Assembly: GCA_003255065.1 (NCBI GenBank)
Contig: QAOA01006077.1
Coordinates: 36,649 to 100,648 of the forward strand
DNA length: 64,000 nucleotides
Source of the DNA: Cercis canadensis
Taxonomy: Eukaryota; Streptophyta; Magnoliopsida; Fabales; Fabaceae
Direction: 5' to 3'
The notes beneath the pieces were generated by a model. The model did no database searches and was not told the origin of the DNA. It saw only the letters and a list, made by a program, of their open reading frames with translations. Within the stretch, counting starts at the first letter, position 1. Every line of letters begins with the position of its first letter. Made by a program: the position numbers and the translations under genes. Of this stretch, positions 46,881 through 59,500 are shown piece after piece.

Positions 46881-48181
46881 ATGGATAGCACAGATTCATC
46901 TTCTGGGTCTCAACACCCTCACCTCCCACCAGGTTTTCGCTTCCACCCCACAGACGAAGAACTCGTCGTTCACTACCTCAAAAGAAAAGCAGCATCTGCT
47001 CCTCTTCCCGTCGCCATCATCGCCGAGGTTGATCTCTACAAGTTCGACCCTTGGGAGCTCCCAAGTATGCAACTTTATCCAAACCCATTTCTTATTTTCC
47101 CTCATTGATCAAAACCCAATTCGTAATTTTTCAATTAATGCTTAGTATATCGAGTTTTGAACCTGTTACTGGTTGCAACTTTTTCTGGGTTTTCTATTTC
47201 AGGTAAGGCAACGTTTGGTGATCAAGAATGGTATTTTTTCAGTCCAAGGGATCGGAAATATCCAAATGGGGCGAGGCCAAACAGGGCTGCAACTTCTGGG
47301 TATTGGAAAGCTACTGGGACTGATAAGCCTATATTGACTTCTGATGGGCACCAGAAAGTTGGGGTTAAAAAAGCTCTTGTTTTTTATGGTGGGAAGCCTC
47401 CAAAAGGGGTTAAAACCAATTGGATTATGCATGAATATAGGATTTCTGAGAATTCTGTTAATTCTAACTCAAAACCACCACTTGTTGCTGATGTTGCTGG
47501 ACATAACAATAACAAGAAGAACTCTTTAAGGGTATTCAGCATGCCTTCCAAGTATATGCTTTATTTCTCAAATGGGTTTCTGATTTTGGATTAAGTTAAA
47601 TCTTTGTTGCTTTTGTTTTGGTTTTGTAGCTTGATGATTGGGTTTTGTGCCGAATATACAAGAAGAACAATAGTAATAGTCTGCAGAGGCCACTGCTGAT
47701 GGAGCAGGATAAGGAGCTTTCCTTGGAGGCTATGCTACCAACGATGTCAACTTTGTCAATGGCACATACCCACCAAAACTCGAAATCTTCGAGAACCACA
47801 AGCTATGGTCCACTTGGGATAGAAAATGATGACAACTTTTTTGATGGAATCTTAGCTGCCGACCAGAGCATGCAAAATGGTTCTGACCACTCTCATCACT
47901 TCGTGCAACAAAACTCGAGGGGTAGCTTTCCTTTGAAACGAGCTCTACCTTCACAGTTTTGGAATGAAACAGGGTCTACAGGGTCATCTTCTCCAAGCAA
48001 GCGATTCCATGGTGATCTTAATAATGGAGGGAACACCACTGAGGAAAACAATTCCTTTGTTTCGCTGCTTAACCAACTCCCTCAGAGCACAACATTTCAC
48101 CCTAATGCGCTTCTTGGCTCGGTGGGTGACGGTGCTTTGAGGCAACAATTTCAACTCCCAAGCATGAATTGGAACTCATAG
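46881..48181 (+). CDS. NAC-domain transcription factor, ANAC056/ANAC018-like
   Basis: Three exons (46,881-47,064; 47,203-47,531; 47,630-48,181), GT-AG and in phase, 354 residues. The NAC domain spans about 15-183: [53 protein letters not shown] and [30 protein letters not shown] and [21 protein letters not shown] beginning at residue 172. The first intron falls after 'WELP', as usual for the family. The C-terminal half is Ser/Asn-rich with [12 protein letters not shown] and ends LPSMNWNS, which resembles the tails of Arabidopsis ANAC056 (NARS1), ANAC018 and ANAC025. That group is linked to seed and fruit development and senescence; the role here is inferred. The ATG follows a leader with a GATA microsatellite. 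Binds DNA as a dimer in the nucleus, with the C-terminus expected to activate. Confidence 0.95.
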
Positions 48182-48263
48182 TATGGTTTGGTTTAGGGTA
48201 GATACTAGCTATGATAATATTGCAGCGGCCATTGTAAGAGAATGTGGCTCTGCTAATGCAGGT

Positions 48264-48708
48264 CTTAGTATTTTTCTCTTTCCAATGTATTTCGATGACT
48301 ATACTTTGAAACTTACACTGCGCAATGGACATATTTTACTAGTATGCAAAGAAATCAAGGTGTTTAACTTAGTATTTTTCTCTTTCCAATGTATTTCGAT
48401 GACTATTAGTATTTTTCTCTTTCTAATGTATTTCGATGACTATATTGTAAAACTTATACTGCAAAGTACATATTTTACTAGTATGCAAAGAATTAAGGTC
48501 TTTAACTTAGAATTTTTCTCTTTCCCATCTATTTCGATGATTATATTTTGAAACTTAGACTGCAATGGACATATTTTACTAGTATGCAAAGAAATCAAGG
48601 TGTTTAACTTAGTATTTTTCCTCTTTCCAATGTATTTTGATGACTACTTTGAAACTTATTCTGCAATGGACATATTTTATAAGTATTCAAAGAAATCAAG
48701 GTGTTTAA
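48264..48708 (+). repeat. ~103-bp tandem repeat, four units, just 3' of the NAC gene
   Basis: Units start with 'cttagtatttttctctttcc' at 48,264, 48,368, 48,506 and 48,608. Each runs through 'aatgtatttcgatgactat', 'gaaacttatactgcaatgg', 'catattttactagtatgc' and 'aaagaaatcaaggtgttta'. Unit 2 also carries an internal 36-bp partial duplication. The array begins 83 bp after the stop codon, so it may lie in the NAC 3' UTR. Overlapping open frames here are low-complexity repeats and not genes. Confidence 0.85.
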
Positions 48709-48871
48709 TGTCAATGCACCAGGCATTCAATCTCCTTCAGTATTTCTCATTCTACTCATTTATAACTTTAAAACAAAACAAAAAAGAAACAATTTTGTAG
48801 GGAAAAAATTTTCGGGGAGGAAGAAGAAAAAAAAACATGGCAGACGTAAGTTAAATATTTATGAATGAAGA

Positions 48872-48872
<1 letters not shown>

Positions 48873-48912
<40 letters not shown>
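48873..48912. repeat. GT/AT compound microsatellite
   Basis: (GT)n followed by (AT)n, about 40 bp. Confidence 0.9.
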
Positions 48913-48918
<6 letters not shown>

Positions 48919-49654
48919 GCTGGTTCTTGGGCCCTGTACAATGGTTGATAGTCCCCTTCGATCATGACCAAATATTTGTATCAATATTGGTTTATTTAGA
49001 ATAAGAGAAATTGGGATGATCATGGTTTGTATAATACTATAATGTTTGATAACTGTTACCCAAAGCCCATGAAATGTTTGCTTCGTACGTGTTGAAGAGT
49101 CTATGGAAAATGCATTGATGATGTATATATAGTTGTATTTACTTATCTGTTAAGGTCATAACTCATAATCGCCTAAAGACAAGATAGAAAAGAATATATG
49201 AAAGCTCAGAAAGTTGGGCAGCAATATGTTTCAGGTTCTTAATCCTTATTGGACCTGTCTTTGTGCTGCTTCAGTTTTGTTATTGTCCTATACAGTGGGT
49301 GTCAAGAACAGAAGAAAAGAGAAGAAAGAAACATTGTCTAAAACATTAATTACTACACACTTATTTGTTTATCGCGTGCAGTAACACTGTCTAATTTAAA
49401 AAGTCAACTGCTTAAAGTTGCTGAGATTTTTACTTGTTATGAATTCCAATAGCTTGGAAATGGAATTCAAAATAGTGTCTAAATCCATGCCATGGTTGAT
49501 ACCTTTTCTTTTTCTTTGAAAAAAAGAGTCAATAAAGAATGATACAATTAAATTTTTTTTAAGCATATACTGGCATAATGTTTGAACTTAAAAACTTACT
49601 AAAAACTATTTAAAATCTTCATCTTCATGAAAAGTCACCGTTGAGCACTAGTCC
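48913..49654. other. Intergenic, nothing recognised
   Basis: AT-rich DNA without a gene or clear repeat. Confidence 0.5.
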
Positions 49655-49663
49655 ACTTCCAAG

Positions 49664-50075
49664 CAATGTTTTAAAAATCAAACCAGTGAATGAACCGTTT
49701 TGGAGATGAGCACCGGTTGGACCAAACGGTCAGACCGGTAATGTTATAAATATAACTTTTATATAAATATATATAAATGAGAATAAGTAAATTATAATGT
49801 AAATTTATGCACGAAAAAAGTATTGGTTTTATGGTTCAAGCCTCTTATCCCCTTCTTTTAGGAAAGGGGTTTGAATCCTTTGGTGGAATATTTTTAGATT
49901 TTATTCAAAATGACGCAATTTTTTTAAAGAAAAAAATTCAATGAACCGTCTGGTTATGTAAAATCGGACTAGTTCATCGATTTAACCGCTCTAGCGGTTT
50001 AACCCTTATAACCGAACCAGAATCTAGTCTGGGCACCGATTGAACCACCTAGTCCGATCCAATTTTTAAAACACT
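49664..50075. mobile_element. MITE-like element with GTTTTAAAAAT ends, ~412 bp
   Basis: The left end is caATGTTTTAAAAATCAAACC; the right end is GATCCAATTTTTAAAACACT. Near-inverted inner motifs are 'accggttggaccaaacggtc' and 'ggcaccgattgaaccacc'. Flanks ACTTCCAAG and ACTTCAAG resemble a target duplication with one base lost. No coding sequence. Confidence 0.6.
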
Positions 50076-50382
50076 ACTTCAAGAAAATTTTTTTTAATAA
50101 AGTTTATGAAGATTTTATAATACCACATGTGTATGTTATACCACATTGACTTGACAAATATACGTAATTTTTATATTTTATTTGATATAAAATATAATTT
50201 ATCTTATTTTCTTAAACAAATTTGAAAATAGCTTACCTGTACATATGTCATTTACACATTGGTTATTCTCATGTGATATGACATATCACATAAATACAAA
50301 AAGTATCTAAGAAACCTCTCAAAAATTTATTATTTTGATCATAAGATTATGGGATTAAATTATATTTTCATCTAAGATTTTT

Positions 50383-50922
50383 GGTTTAAATGTACTACAG
50401 GTCCCTATAGTTTGGACAAATTTTGAATCAGGTCCCTATAATTTTTTTTTTCCTCTTTTGGGATCTTTATAGTTTGAAATTTTTTTTTAATTGGGTTTCT
50501 GCCGTCACCCTCAATTATAATTTCATCAGTTTAGTTCTCACATAACATACGGCTTATCTATGTGGGGATAAAAGAGTTGACATGACACCAAAGTGACAGG
50601 AAAATTGGGTTCTATCTATCGCTCCTCACTCTAATTTTCATCAATTTGGGGAAAATTAAGTCACATGTCTTGTATGTGCGTTTGATGGGTGGCAATTTGT
50701 GTGCCACTTTGGTGCCGCATAAGCATCATTTATTGTCACATGGAGAAGTTATTTGAAATATCAGCACTAAATTGACCAAATGATAACCCGAGGTAATGAC
50801 AGGTACCTAATTATAAAGAATTTAAATTATAAGGATCTTAAAAGAAGAAAAAAAAAATATAAGAATTTNGAATTTGATTCAAAATTCATCCAAACTATAA
50901 GGATATGTAATACATTTAAACC
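50383..50922. mobile_element. MULE-type MITE, 540 bp
   Basis: It starts GGTTTAAATGTACTACAGG and ends with the complement (TACATTTAAACC). The inverted arms of about 60 bp include 'tatagtttggacaaattttg'. The exact 9-bp duplication AAGATTTTT flanks it (50,374-50,382 and 50,923-50,931). The N at 50,869 lies near the right arm. It has different ends from the GAGTAAA elements, so it is a separate family. No coding capacity. Confidence 0.85.
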
Positions 50923-50931
50923 AAGATTTTT

Positions 50932-53880
50932 AAAAAAGCAAAGAATTGCATCTCTAATATAACTAATAATTCTTTTTTCTCATAACTTATTAATAGACAA
51001 TAAAATATTGTTAATAACCTATGGGTTTAGTAACACCTCTTTTGCTCATAGAAACTAGAAACCTGATATCAAGAGTTTTATTTTTGCTATGTACTCTCCT
51101 CATTTTTTCTCAAGGGGTTGCGCTCCATTGTAACTAAAAAAAAAAAAATTCTAAAATTTTCTAAATATCCCAAGATTTTCTAGCAATTTTTTTCCTATCA
51201 ATAACTAACTCAGTATAATTTGTGTTAAGTGGGACTGTTATTATGTGGCTTCACTTTGTAATTTTTTCTCAATCCTCTCAATAGATTCATACTCGAGACA
51301 ATCAAAAAATAGTAATTTTTTTACCACTTGAGCTAACATCCACTAATTGGGTGTAAGTTTTTGTTACTCAATTAAAAAGAAGTACTGTTATTCTTTTAAT
51401 TTTTTTCATGAATAAATAAATAAATTTTCTGGTTGAAGATAGGAAAATACAAATTTAAATTTGAAACCTCAGTAATTTTCTAAAGATCACTAAACCAGTT
51501 TATACTATGTGCTTGAGTATACTTTTCTTTTAGTTGTTCTTCCAATATGAACTTATATTATACCAAAAAATCAAAAGCAATACTATTTGATTAAGAATTA
51601 ATGGTGGGTTGTGAGAGCCAAATTTATAAAATGGAATGTAAACGAGGTTACAAGAGAATCCGTTGGAGCTCACTTTTCTATCTAATGACGTATGTTTATT
51701 CCATGTCATAATCATGTATTTGAGGTTGAATTGATTGTACGTAAAGATATAGATATATGGGTTTCTAAATGCCAACCATTTCACTATGGGAATGTTGTAT
51801 CATTGTCCCTCCTTTGCTCTAATGTATCGCCTTCGCATTGGCTCTTAAGAAAGCACCAAATTTAGCTGTCGCGTTATCTCTTTCGTTGAAATTTAAGCTT
51901 CGATCTCTCTGATGTATCGCCATGGTATTGGCTCCTAAGAAACCACCAAATTAAGGTACCGTTTAAGGATAAATTTATGGTACATAAAATGCATATTATG
52001 CTCTTGTAAAAATAAAAGAATATATGACTTTAACTATAGATCATTATTACTTTAACTTTATAACAAATTTTGACTACGTACATTTATATTACAAAAAAAA
52101 AAAAGACAATAGCCTCAAATATCATACACATAGGTTTGGTAAACTCATTTCATATCTCATATTTTAGGGGTGGATTAGTAAATCTAGTGCAACCCTAGGT
52201 TTGGTCCAATAATAAATAGTTTGGGTTATACACGAGTATTTAAGTTTAAATGTTTGTGCCATCATGTAACAAATTCTTAAGCTGTTTAGCTTAATTGAAA
52301 ATGAAAACTTTTGAGTAGGTAATATATCAAATCCTTGAATTTATAGTTTTCAAGAATTGTTTTAGTATATTGGAAAGTTATTAGTAAGATTTGAACTTAA
52401 GACATCAACTTAAAAATTAAACTCGAAAAGTATAAAGGTTGCAATATGAAACCTTAGTACTAAGTTCAAAGAGCCCTTGAGATTAGTGGCATGAAAATAA
52501 AATTTTAAATTAAATATAAATAGAAGTTAATTAATTCATAAATCAATCATAATTTGATCCATACATCTTGAGGCAAAAGTTGAAATTTTCAAAATTATAA
52601 TCATGTAAGGTGGGCCAATCCTATTGAGCTTGATGTTGGATTCACATCATTAACCTAATGCATATATTTGTAGTCTAGTGCGAAGGTATGCAACTAATTA
52701 AAATTATTGGATGACTTTTTTTTTTTGACTTTTCATATTTTATAAGACAATGATTCCATTACTTGAGAAAAAAACAAAATTAAGAGGAAAGAAAATAGTT
52801 TAAGTATAAATTATTAGAGGCCAAGGGGTGAGGAAGATAGAAGTTATCTGCTAAACAGATAGATTATGGATTGAAAATGAGATTATAGTAAATAATCAGT
52901 GACTTAAGCTGAGAAATACTGACAGCGAGTGCTTTCTGATAAATAGTTTGTCAGATTGGCTTATGGGACCATCCGATTAATTAAGATAAACTTGACTTAA
53001 CATGTAATTATTTTATACTCGTTAATTTGCTTCCCTTTAGAGAACCAAAACAAAATAGCTTTCTAGGAGACCTTGTCTTTACCAACTAATTTTGGGATTC
53101 TTTTATCCTCAAGATGATGAGTATCACATTTTGATCCTCCTTTCTTGACCACTTTAATTTTTTTTATTTTTTCTGGGTCGTACTTGACCACTTTCATTTA
53201 TACCCTTCTTGTATTATAAATCATAGAAGACTCATTTTACATTGGTGAAATGCTACTCATACTCTATATTTTATTACTATTTTATACTATAATGGGTCTT
53301 AATAAAATTTGAACCATTCAAAAAAAAATTTGAGTGGGTCCAATTAAAATTATAAGGTAGTTTATAAATGTGGTTTGAAATGACATAAAATTGTAGTGTA
53401 TGAATAATATAACTCTTTATATTGTGAATGTTTACTTACTTATCATAGTGAAGTGATGTATAAAATTTGCTTGGGACAAAAAATACTTTTCAGCTCGGTA
53501 AAGTATAAGTGGATTTTTTTCATTTTATTTTTTGGTGTAGAAAATGTTTAGGTTGAGAGAAAGTTATCTTATTCTAAAATCAAAATATAACAAAGGTTTC
53601 AACGAAAATTTACAATGATATTTATATATCATCTATAAAAAAGGACTAATAAGTATTAGCAATTGAAAAATAGATTTAATTAAAATTAGATACAACTATA
53701 GGAGTTCAGGTGTAAACTGTAAAGTAGTGTTTAAGTAGCACAACTAAATTATTTTTTTTCCTCCATCTCTCTCTTGGTTGGACTTTTTATTTTTTCACCC
53801 TGAAAAGTCACTCTCTTTGTTGGACCTTCTCCTCTTTCCTCTAACCCATATTTTAAGTTGGGCACTGATGTGATCCAAAT
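50932..53880. other. Intergenic, no gene recognised
   Basis: About 2.9 kb of AT-rich DNA. Weak SINE- or MITE-like traces near 51,290-51,490 are too decayed to call. Two 'tgatgtatcgcc' copies, each followed by 'attggctc(c/t)taagaaa', lie at about 51,820-51,950 as a short direct repeat. Confidence 0.45.
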
Positions 53881-54590
53881 NNNNNNNNNNNNNNNNNNNN
53901 NNNNNNNNNNNNNNNNNNNNNNNNNNNNNNNNNNNNNNNNNNNNNNNNNNNNNNNNNNNNNNNNNNNNNNNNNNNNNNNNNNNNNNNNNNNNNNNNNNNN
54001 NNNNNNNNNNNNNNNNNNNNNNNNNNNNNNNNNNNNNNNNNNNNNNNNNNNNNNNNNNNNNNNNNNNNNNNNNNNNNNNNNNNNNNNNNNNNNNNNNNNN
54101 NNNNNNNNNNNNNNNNNNNNNNNNNNNNNNNNNNNNNNNNNNNNNNNNNNNNNNNNNNNNNNNNNNNNNNNNNNNNNNNNNNNNNNNNNNNNNNNNNNNN
54201 NNNNNNNNNNNNNNNNNNNNNNNNNNNNNNNNNNNNNNNNNNNNNNNNNNNNNNNNNNNNNNNNNNNNNNNNNNNNNNNNNNNNNNNNNNNNNNNNNNNN
54301 NNNNNNNNNNNNNNNNNNNNNNNNNNNNNNNNNNNNNNNNNNNNNNNNNNNNNNNNNNNNNNNNNNNNNNNNNNNNNNNNNNNNNNNNNNNNNNNNNNNN
54401 NNNNNNNNNNNNNNNNNNNNNNNNNNNNNNNNNNNNNNNNNNNNNNNNNNNNNNNNNNNNNNNNNNNNNNNNNNNNNNNNNNNNNNNNNNNNNNNNNNNN
54501 NNNNNNNNNNNNNNNNNNNNNNNNNNNNNNNNNNNNNNNNNNNNNNNNNNNNNNNNNNNNNNNNNNNNNNNNNNNNNNNNNNNNNNNNNN
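53881..54590. other. Assembly gap, 710 Ns
   Basis: Run of unknown bases followed directly by 62 A residues (54,591-54,652). Long translations crossing it are artefacts. Confidence 0.99.
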
Positions 54591-54652
<62 letters not shown>

Positions 54653-54654
<2 letters not shown>

Positions 54655-55677
54655 ACTAGCCTGGCCAAAACCCAAACAGGCCACATGTCAATTTGGGTCG
54701 GGCCAAATTGACCCGTTTTTATTTGGATTGAAATATTTAAAACCCAACCCTATATTTTTTTTAAGGCTAAAACGAGTCAATCCATCAGGCTGGCTCATTT
54801 TCCTACCTCTACCAAAAACGATAAAAAGATAAGTGGCTCCATCTTGGCCGATTTGCAATTGCATGCATCATTGATAATATAGGAGTGTGTTTAATTCTTT
54901 TTGTTCACACTTGAAAGAGTACAGTCAATGAAGCACAACGCGTGTTTTGGGGCATTACATTAAGTTCCTTCGGTTGCCGATGTCAGAAGTCTTAGTCATG
55001 GGTCACGAGTCATGAGTCATGAGTCATGAGTCATGTATGAATATGTATAGGTCATAGAAACTGTTAAATTCCTTCGGCGCCGATATTATAAGCCTAGCTA
55101 GGTTCATGCATCTGTCGAAACCAACTTTTGCTATTCGATCAAGTTTTAGAAAAATCAAATATCAAGTGATAAAGACGTTACAATTATTATTTAAATGCAC
55201 CTACATAATCATCCTTTTGCATTTATTATATGTTATTTATCAAATATAAATATATATTATAACACATTGCCTATCAAAAATTCATGCGTAGTTTTCTGAT
55301 AAAGATTTAATTATTTATTGGACATTTTAAAACTGCACATATATAATATACATAAAAATTTAGGGTAAGAAAAAATTATCATATTCACATGTTAATATAT
55401 GTTACAAACTTCAAAGAAAGCTTACAATGTTATTTACATATTACTTACTAAAAAAAAACTCTCAGTAGTAAAATTTAAACATAAGTCTTGCAAGTGAAAT
55501 GTTTTAATTTTTACTAGCTAAATCAACTTCGTTGATAATTTTGATTGATTTATACTATACCATGTTAAACTTGCATCAACATATTATATGTAACACACTT
55601 ATATGATCATAAGGTAGAAGTAGAACCAAAAACTTTAGATTTGAGGAAAATTTATTAAAAATCACTTTGAAGAAACA
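54653..55677. other. Intergenic repeat-like DNA
   Basis: 54,653-54,830 has the 'gggtcgggccaaattgaccc' composition of a common plant repeat that names no coding gene. A heptamer array lies at 54,995-55,035. No gene was seen. Confidence 0.45.
54995..55035 (+). repeat. Heptamer tandem repeat (GTCATGA)n
   Basis: Nearly six units of GTCATGA, the first with substitutions (gtcatgggtcacga), the rest exact. Confidence 0.85.
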
Positions 55678-56058
55678 GAATTAGTTTTTTGCTCGTGGAA
55701 TAAATTAAACTATGATGTACATATAATAATCAAATTTTAAAAACTGACAATATTTTTCAAGGAACAAAGATATCTTCTTCCATAAAGAATGAAATATAAT
55801 GAAAAGTAAAAATAAAAAATTATTAAAAAAAAAAGTTTTGGATATTGATTAGAAAACACTATTTCTCTGAATTAGTTTTTTGATCGTGGAATAAATTAAA
55901 ATATGATGTACATATAATAATCAAATTTTAAAAAATGACAATATTTTTCAAGGAACAAAGATATCTTCTTCAATAAAGAATGAAATATAATGAAAAGTAA
56001 AGATAAAAAAATTCTTAAAAAAAGTTTTGGATATTGATTTAGAAAACACTGTTTCTCT
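55678..56058 (+). repeat. ~190-bp tandem duplication
   Basis: 55,678-55,868 and 55,869-56,058 match almost throughout ('gaattagttttttg.tcgtgg' to 'aacact.tttctct'). No N separates them, so this is a genuine tandem duplication. Confidence 0.9.
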
Positions 56059-56397
56059 GCCGGTTATTGGAATTCCAAAGGTGCAAATACAGCCTGAAAG
56101 CTACTACACAAAGACCCATGTTCTTTCGCTAAGGTAGCAAACTAAGGAAATAGCCAAATAGTACCCTTTGGAGATTCTTTACAGCCTCCTCAATTTTCCT
56201 CACTTGTTTTATTTCTACAATTTTCTTTGAATGCCATATACGGTAAGGACTTTGAATGCTCTCTTGTATTTGAATAGTTATGTTACATGCACTCTCTTTG
56301 ACTTCACACCCTACATCACTTTCTTTGAATAGAACAGAGAGATTGCATTATATATTAGTGCATCAGATTTCATATAATTCACATATTTTTGCTATCA

Positions 56398-56504
56398 ATG
56401 GCCTCTCCTCACAACCCTCCATTCAATCTAAGATTGAAAAGATTAAGGGAAAGATGTTCAGAAACGTTGATCCCTACTCTTTTGTGAGTCCTTCTGCTTA
56501 TGAT
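56398..56504 (+). pseudogene. Relic of diterpene synthase (TPS) exon 1
   Basis: The translation SIQSKIEKIKGKMFRNVDPY then SFVSPSAYD matches the start of the TPS gene at 62,248 (SIQSEIKRIKGKMFKNADPY, SFVCPSAYD). Homology stops at 56,504, in the middle of the conserved PSAYDTAW motif. The aligned ATG at 56,398 is one frame out because of an indel. No later TPS exon follows before 62,248. It is a truncated duplicate of the neighbouring gene's first exon. Confidence 0.88.
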
Positions 56505-59500
56505 AAAAAGAAAAGTCTTGTTCCTTTTATTGACCCAGCTGCAAAGGGCCCAACAATGTGCATGTTTAACGCGTATTTCGGCACCCAAAATATTCGGTCC
56601 CCATTTTGATGATGGACCAATATTGGACGCAAAACAAACAAAGATGAGAGCTTCTTCACTCTCTTAGTCTCCGAAAGTACAGACATATTAGAAGTCCTTA
56701 TACGTGTGTTCCGCTTTGTCCCATTGGAACGTGTCTGGTGAGGACATGTCGCGTGGCAGCTAACTCATCCAACGGTCTCCACTTGGCCTCTTTTGTTTTG
56801 TTTTTTTTTTTAATTTTTAATTTTTTGAAAGTGTAATATTTAGTTAATTAAGTTAAAAAGTGTTATAAATGTATACTTTTGTTGCTAAAGTATAATATCC
56901 AGGTCAATGAGCCCCTTTACACGAGATGAAGTGTTTATTTAGGGTACTATTACATTCCCCATATTAAGGAGTTTTGGTGGGACTCATATTTTAAAATTAG
57001 TGTCGTTATAAAGATCTCAAAAAATGGGGTTATGCAGTGTGAGCCAAATTTCAAAACAATTGATAAATTTGAATTTAATTCTATAAAAATACAAAAAAAA
57101 AAAAACTATTCTACGTAATTTTTTCTAGCATTTTTCTTTTATTCCTTTGTTTATACATTTTACAGGAAATTAATTGTCCTGGCTAACATTGAGTGACCAT
57201 TTTTTAGACATTTGCAATGATACTAATTTTAGAACGTGAGTTCCATAAAAACCTCTTCAATAAGAGGGTGGTGTAGCTATATCCCCTTTAAAAGAGATGT
57301 AACTTAGCAATACCAATTAAAAATATAGTAGATGCACTTTTTAAACTAAGTGTCCGAATATAATTTCTGTAGATCATAGATTTTAAGTGAGAACACAAAG
57401 AAGTTTCCTTACGTACAATGTACTTACTAAAGTGATTATGCATGCAGTTCCGTTTGATAACCCATGCGAACAAATTATTACCTTATGTGGCGAAAGCAAA
57501 GTTGATTGGTTGGTGGTCCTAAGTTGTCTCGTCAACACTTAATTTATTATTTAAGACAAGGGGACTTTAATTTACCCCAGCCAAAAATATAGGATTATAT
57601 AACCCCATTCTAGGTGGCATAGTCACCACCATTTCTTGTGCTATGTGCCAAATTTAATGGTGGGTATTTATTTTTTGTTACCTATTAAGTTGGTCATTTC
57701 TCAACTTGTGTAACAGTATTAATGTGACCCACTAATTTAACTAAAATTGTGTTAGCACCCCACTTAAAATAACAATATATGTTAAAACTTTTTTTTAGTA
57801 ATTAAATTATGTTAAAGTTGAAAATACACAAAGTATGATATTCCTCTCCATTTATATATTTTTCACAAACAAATTTATGAAATTTTTTTAAAAGAATTAT
57901 ATTCAAATTTATATATAAAGATTCACAATTTAAAATAAAATTTTAAGCATGATAAAATTTAAAAATATACATTAATAAATAGATTAAGCTAAGTGAAGAA
58001 CAATAATATAAAAAACAAGTCAAAAAATTAAAGAGAGTAAATCTCACTCTCTTTCTCACTCTTCATATTTGCAAGTAGGATTTGCAGGTCCATGAGCCCA
58101 CTAACCAGCATTTAAATTCACACAGTTCAGCTTAATTCAGTTTTTAAATTTTTTATTACATTGTTAGTGTATGTATATTATTTGACAATGTGTCTAAAAT
58201 TGAAATGATACTATATATATGAAAAAGATTATCATGCATGCTACTTCGTTATTTTGCTTTTAAATGTAATCTGTGTACAGTAAGCATGACCATTTCAATA
58301 TGCTGACAATATATTAAATATTAAGTAACAAACTGTGAAGCAAATAAGTGCAGGAGTCTTGATTAATATAAAAAATATATAATTTTGTGAAAACTTAATT
58401 CTTTGTAAAATCATCTAATGACTCGAGAAGAAGTAGCTGCAAATGGTTTATACATACTGAAGACTATCAATGATTAAATATTCAAAATAATATCTCACAG
58501 TTTGAGTGCCATAAAAAATCTAATAATGGAAGACGAAGCATGATGGTCCTTCTTGATTTGCATATGTTTGATCCCCACATTTGAGTTCCTCTTCATCTGA
58601 GATCAATCAGTTGTGAAACTGATGTGTATCATCTCCATTTTACCTAGCAAATATATGGAAGGATTTAATTTAGTGTTATATATATTTTAAATAAACTTTT
58701 TTCACATTATTATTTTCATAAAACGAAAGCATGAATTATCGAGATCGTTGACATATTATATTTAAATTTTTTAAGGAAAATAATAAATGTAACTTATTTC
58801 GTCCTTAAGATAAGTTGATAACCATGCATATTTTATACATTATATTATTATCTATAGCTAAGTTATAGTTAGGTGACAAGGACGAGCTCGGGGTTACTAT
58901 TTATTCACTTTGCTAGCCCCATTATGATCATATAATAGTGAAAAAGCAAAATGGAGGCCACACGCTGGGAGTTTTTTTTATGAAACTTGCCAAGTTTTTT
59001 TTCGCTCTCCCTATTCTACCTTCTGAATTTTTTTGAGAATTTTTGGATGTCCAAAATTATTTTTTCTCAACTTTTCAAAACTTTACACCATTAAAATGAT
59101 ACTATACTCTCAGAATTTCAGGCTTAAATTTTGTGTGTATGATTTTCACATGGTTAGCAATGATATATGTGTAGTACTCTCTTTAGTGGTGATTGATGCA
59201 TATTAAATTAATTATTGAACTATACATTACCTATTTCATTGCCTAAAGTGAGAATAATTGTGTAATAACTAAAACTAAGTTTTCTAGTTTTGGCAATACA
59301 AATAATTTTGGAGACATTTTTGCATGTGAATGTGGTATTCTCTTTTTACCATTAACAATATATCATTAATCAAAAAATTACAAGCACTAATTTAAATAAA
59401 AGTACCATAAATATTTAAATAATTTTTTATTAGTGAGAAGCTATTTTTTTTTTTTTTTAGTATGGAGGCAGCTATTTTCTTATCAATTTATGCACTTAAA

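Noticed and set aside
48183-48551. 122-residue open frame downstream of the NAC gene
   Set aside because: It is a translation of the ~103-bp tandem repeat units.
48264-48708. CRISPR array
   Set aside because: Eukaryotic tandem repeat with adjacent units and no unique spacers.
53749-54832. Long open frames of 277-324 residues on both strands
   Set aside because: They consist almost entirely of the 710-N gap and the poly(A)/poly(T) run.
56280-56609. 109-residue open frame as a gene
   Set aside because: Only 35 residues match TPS exon 1. The start is upstream of the homologous ATG, and the rest is unrelated DNA after the break.
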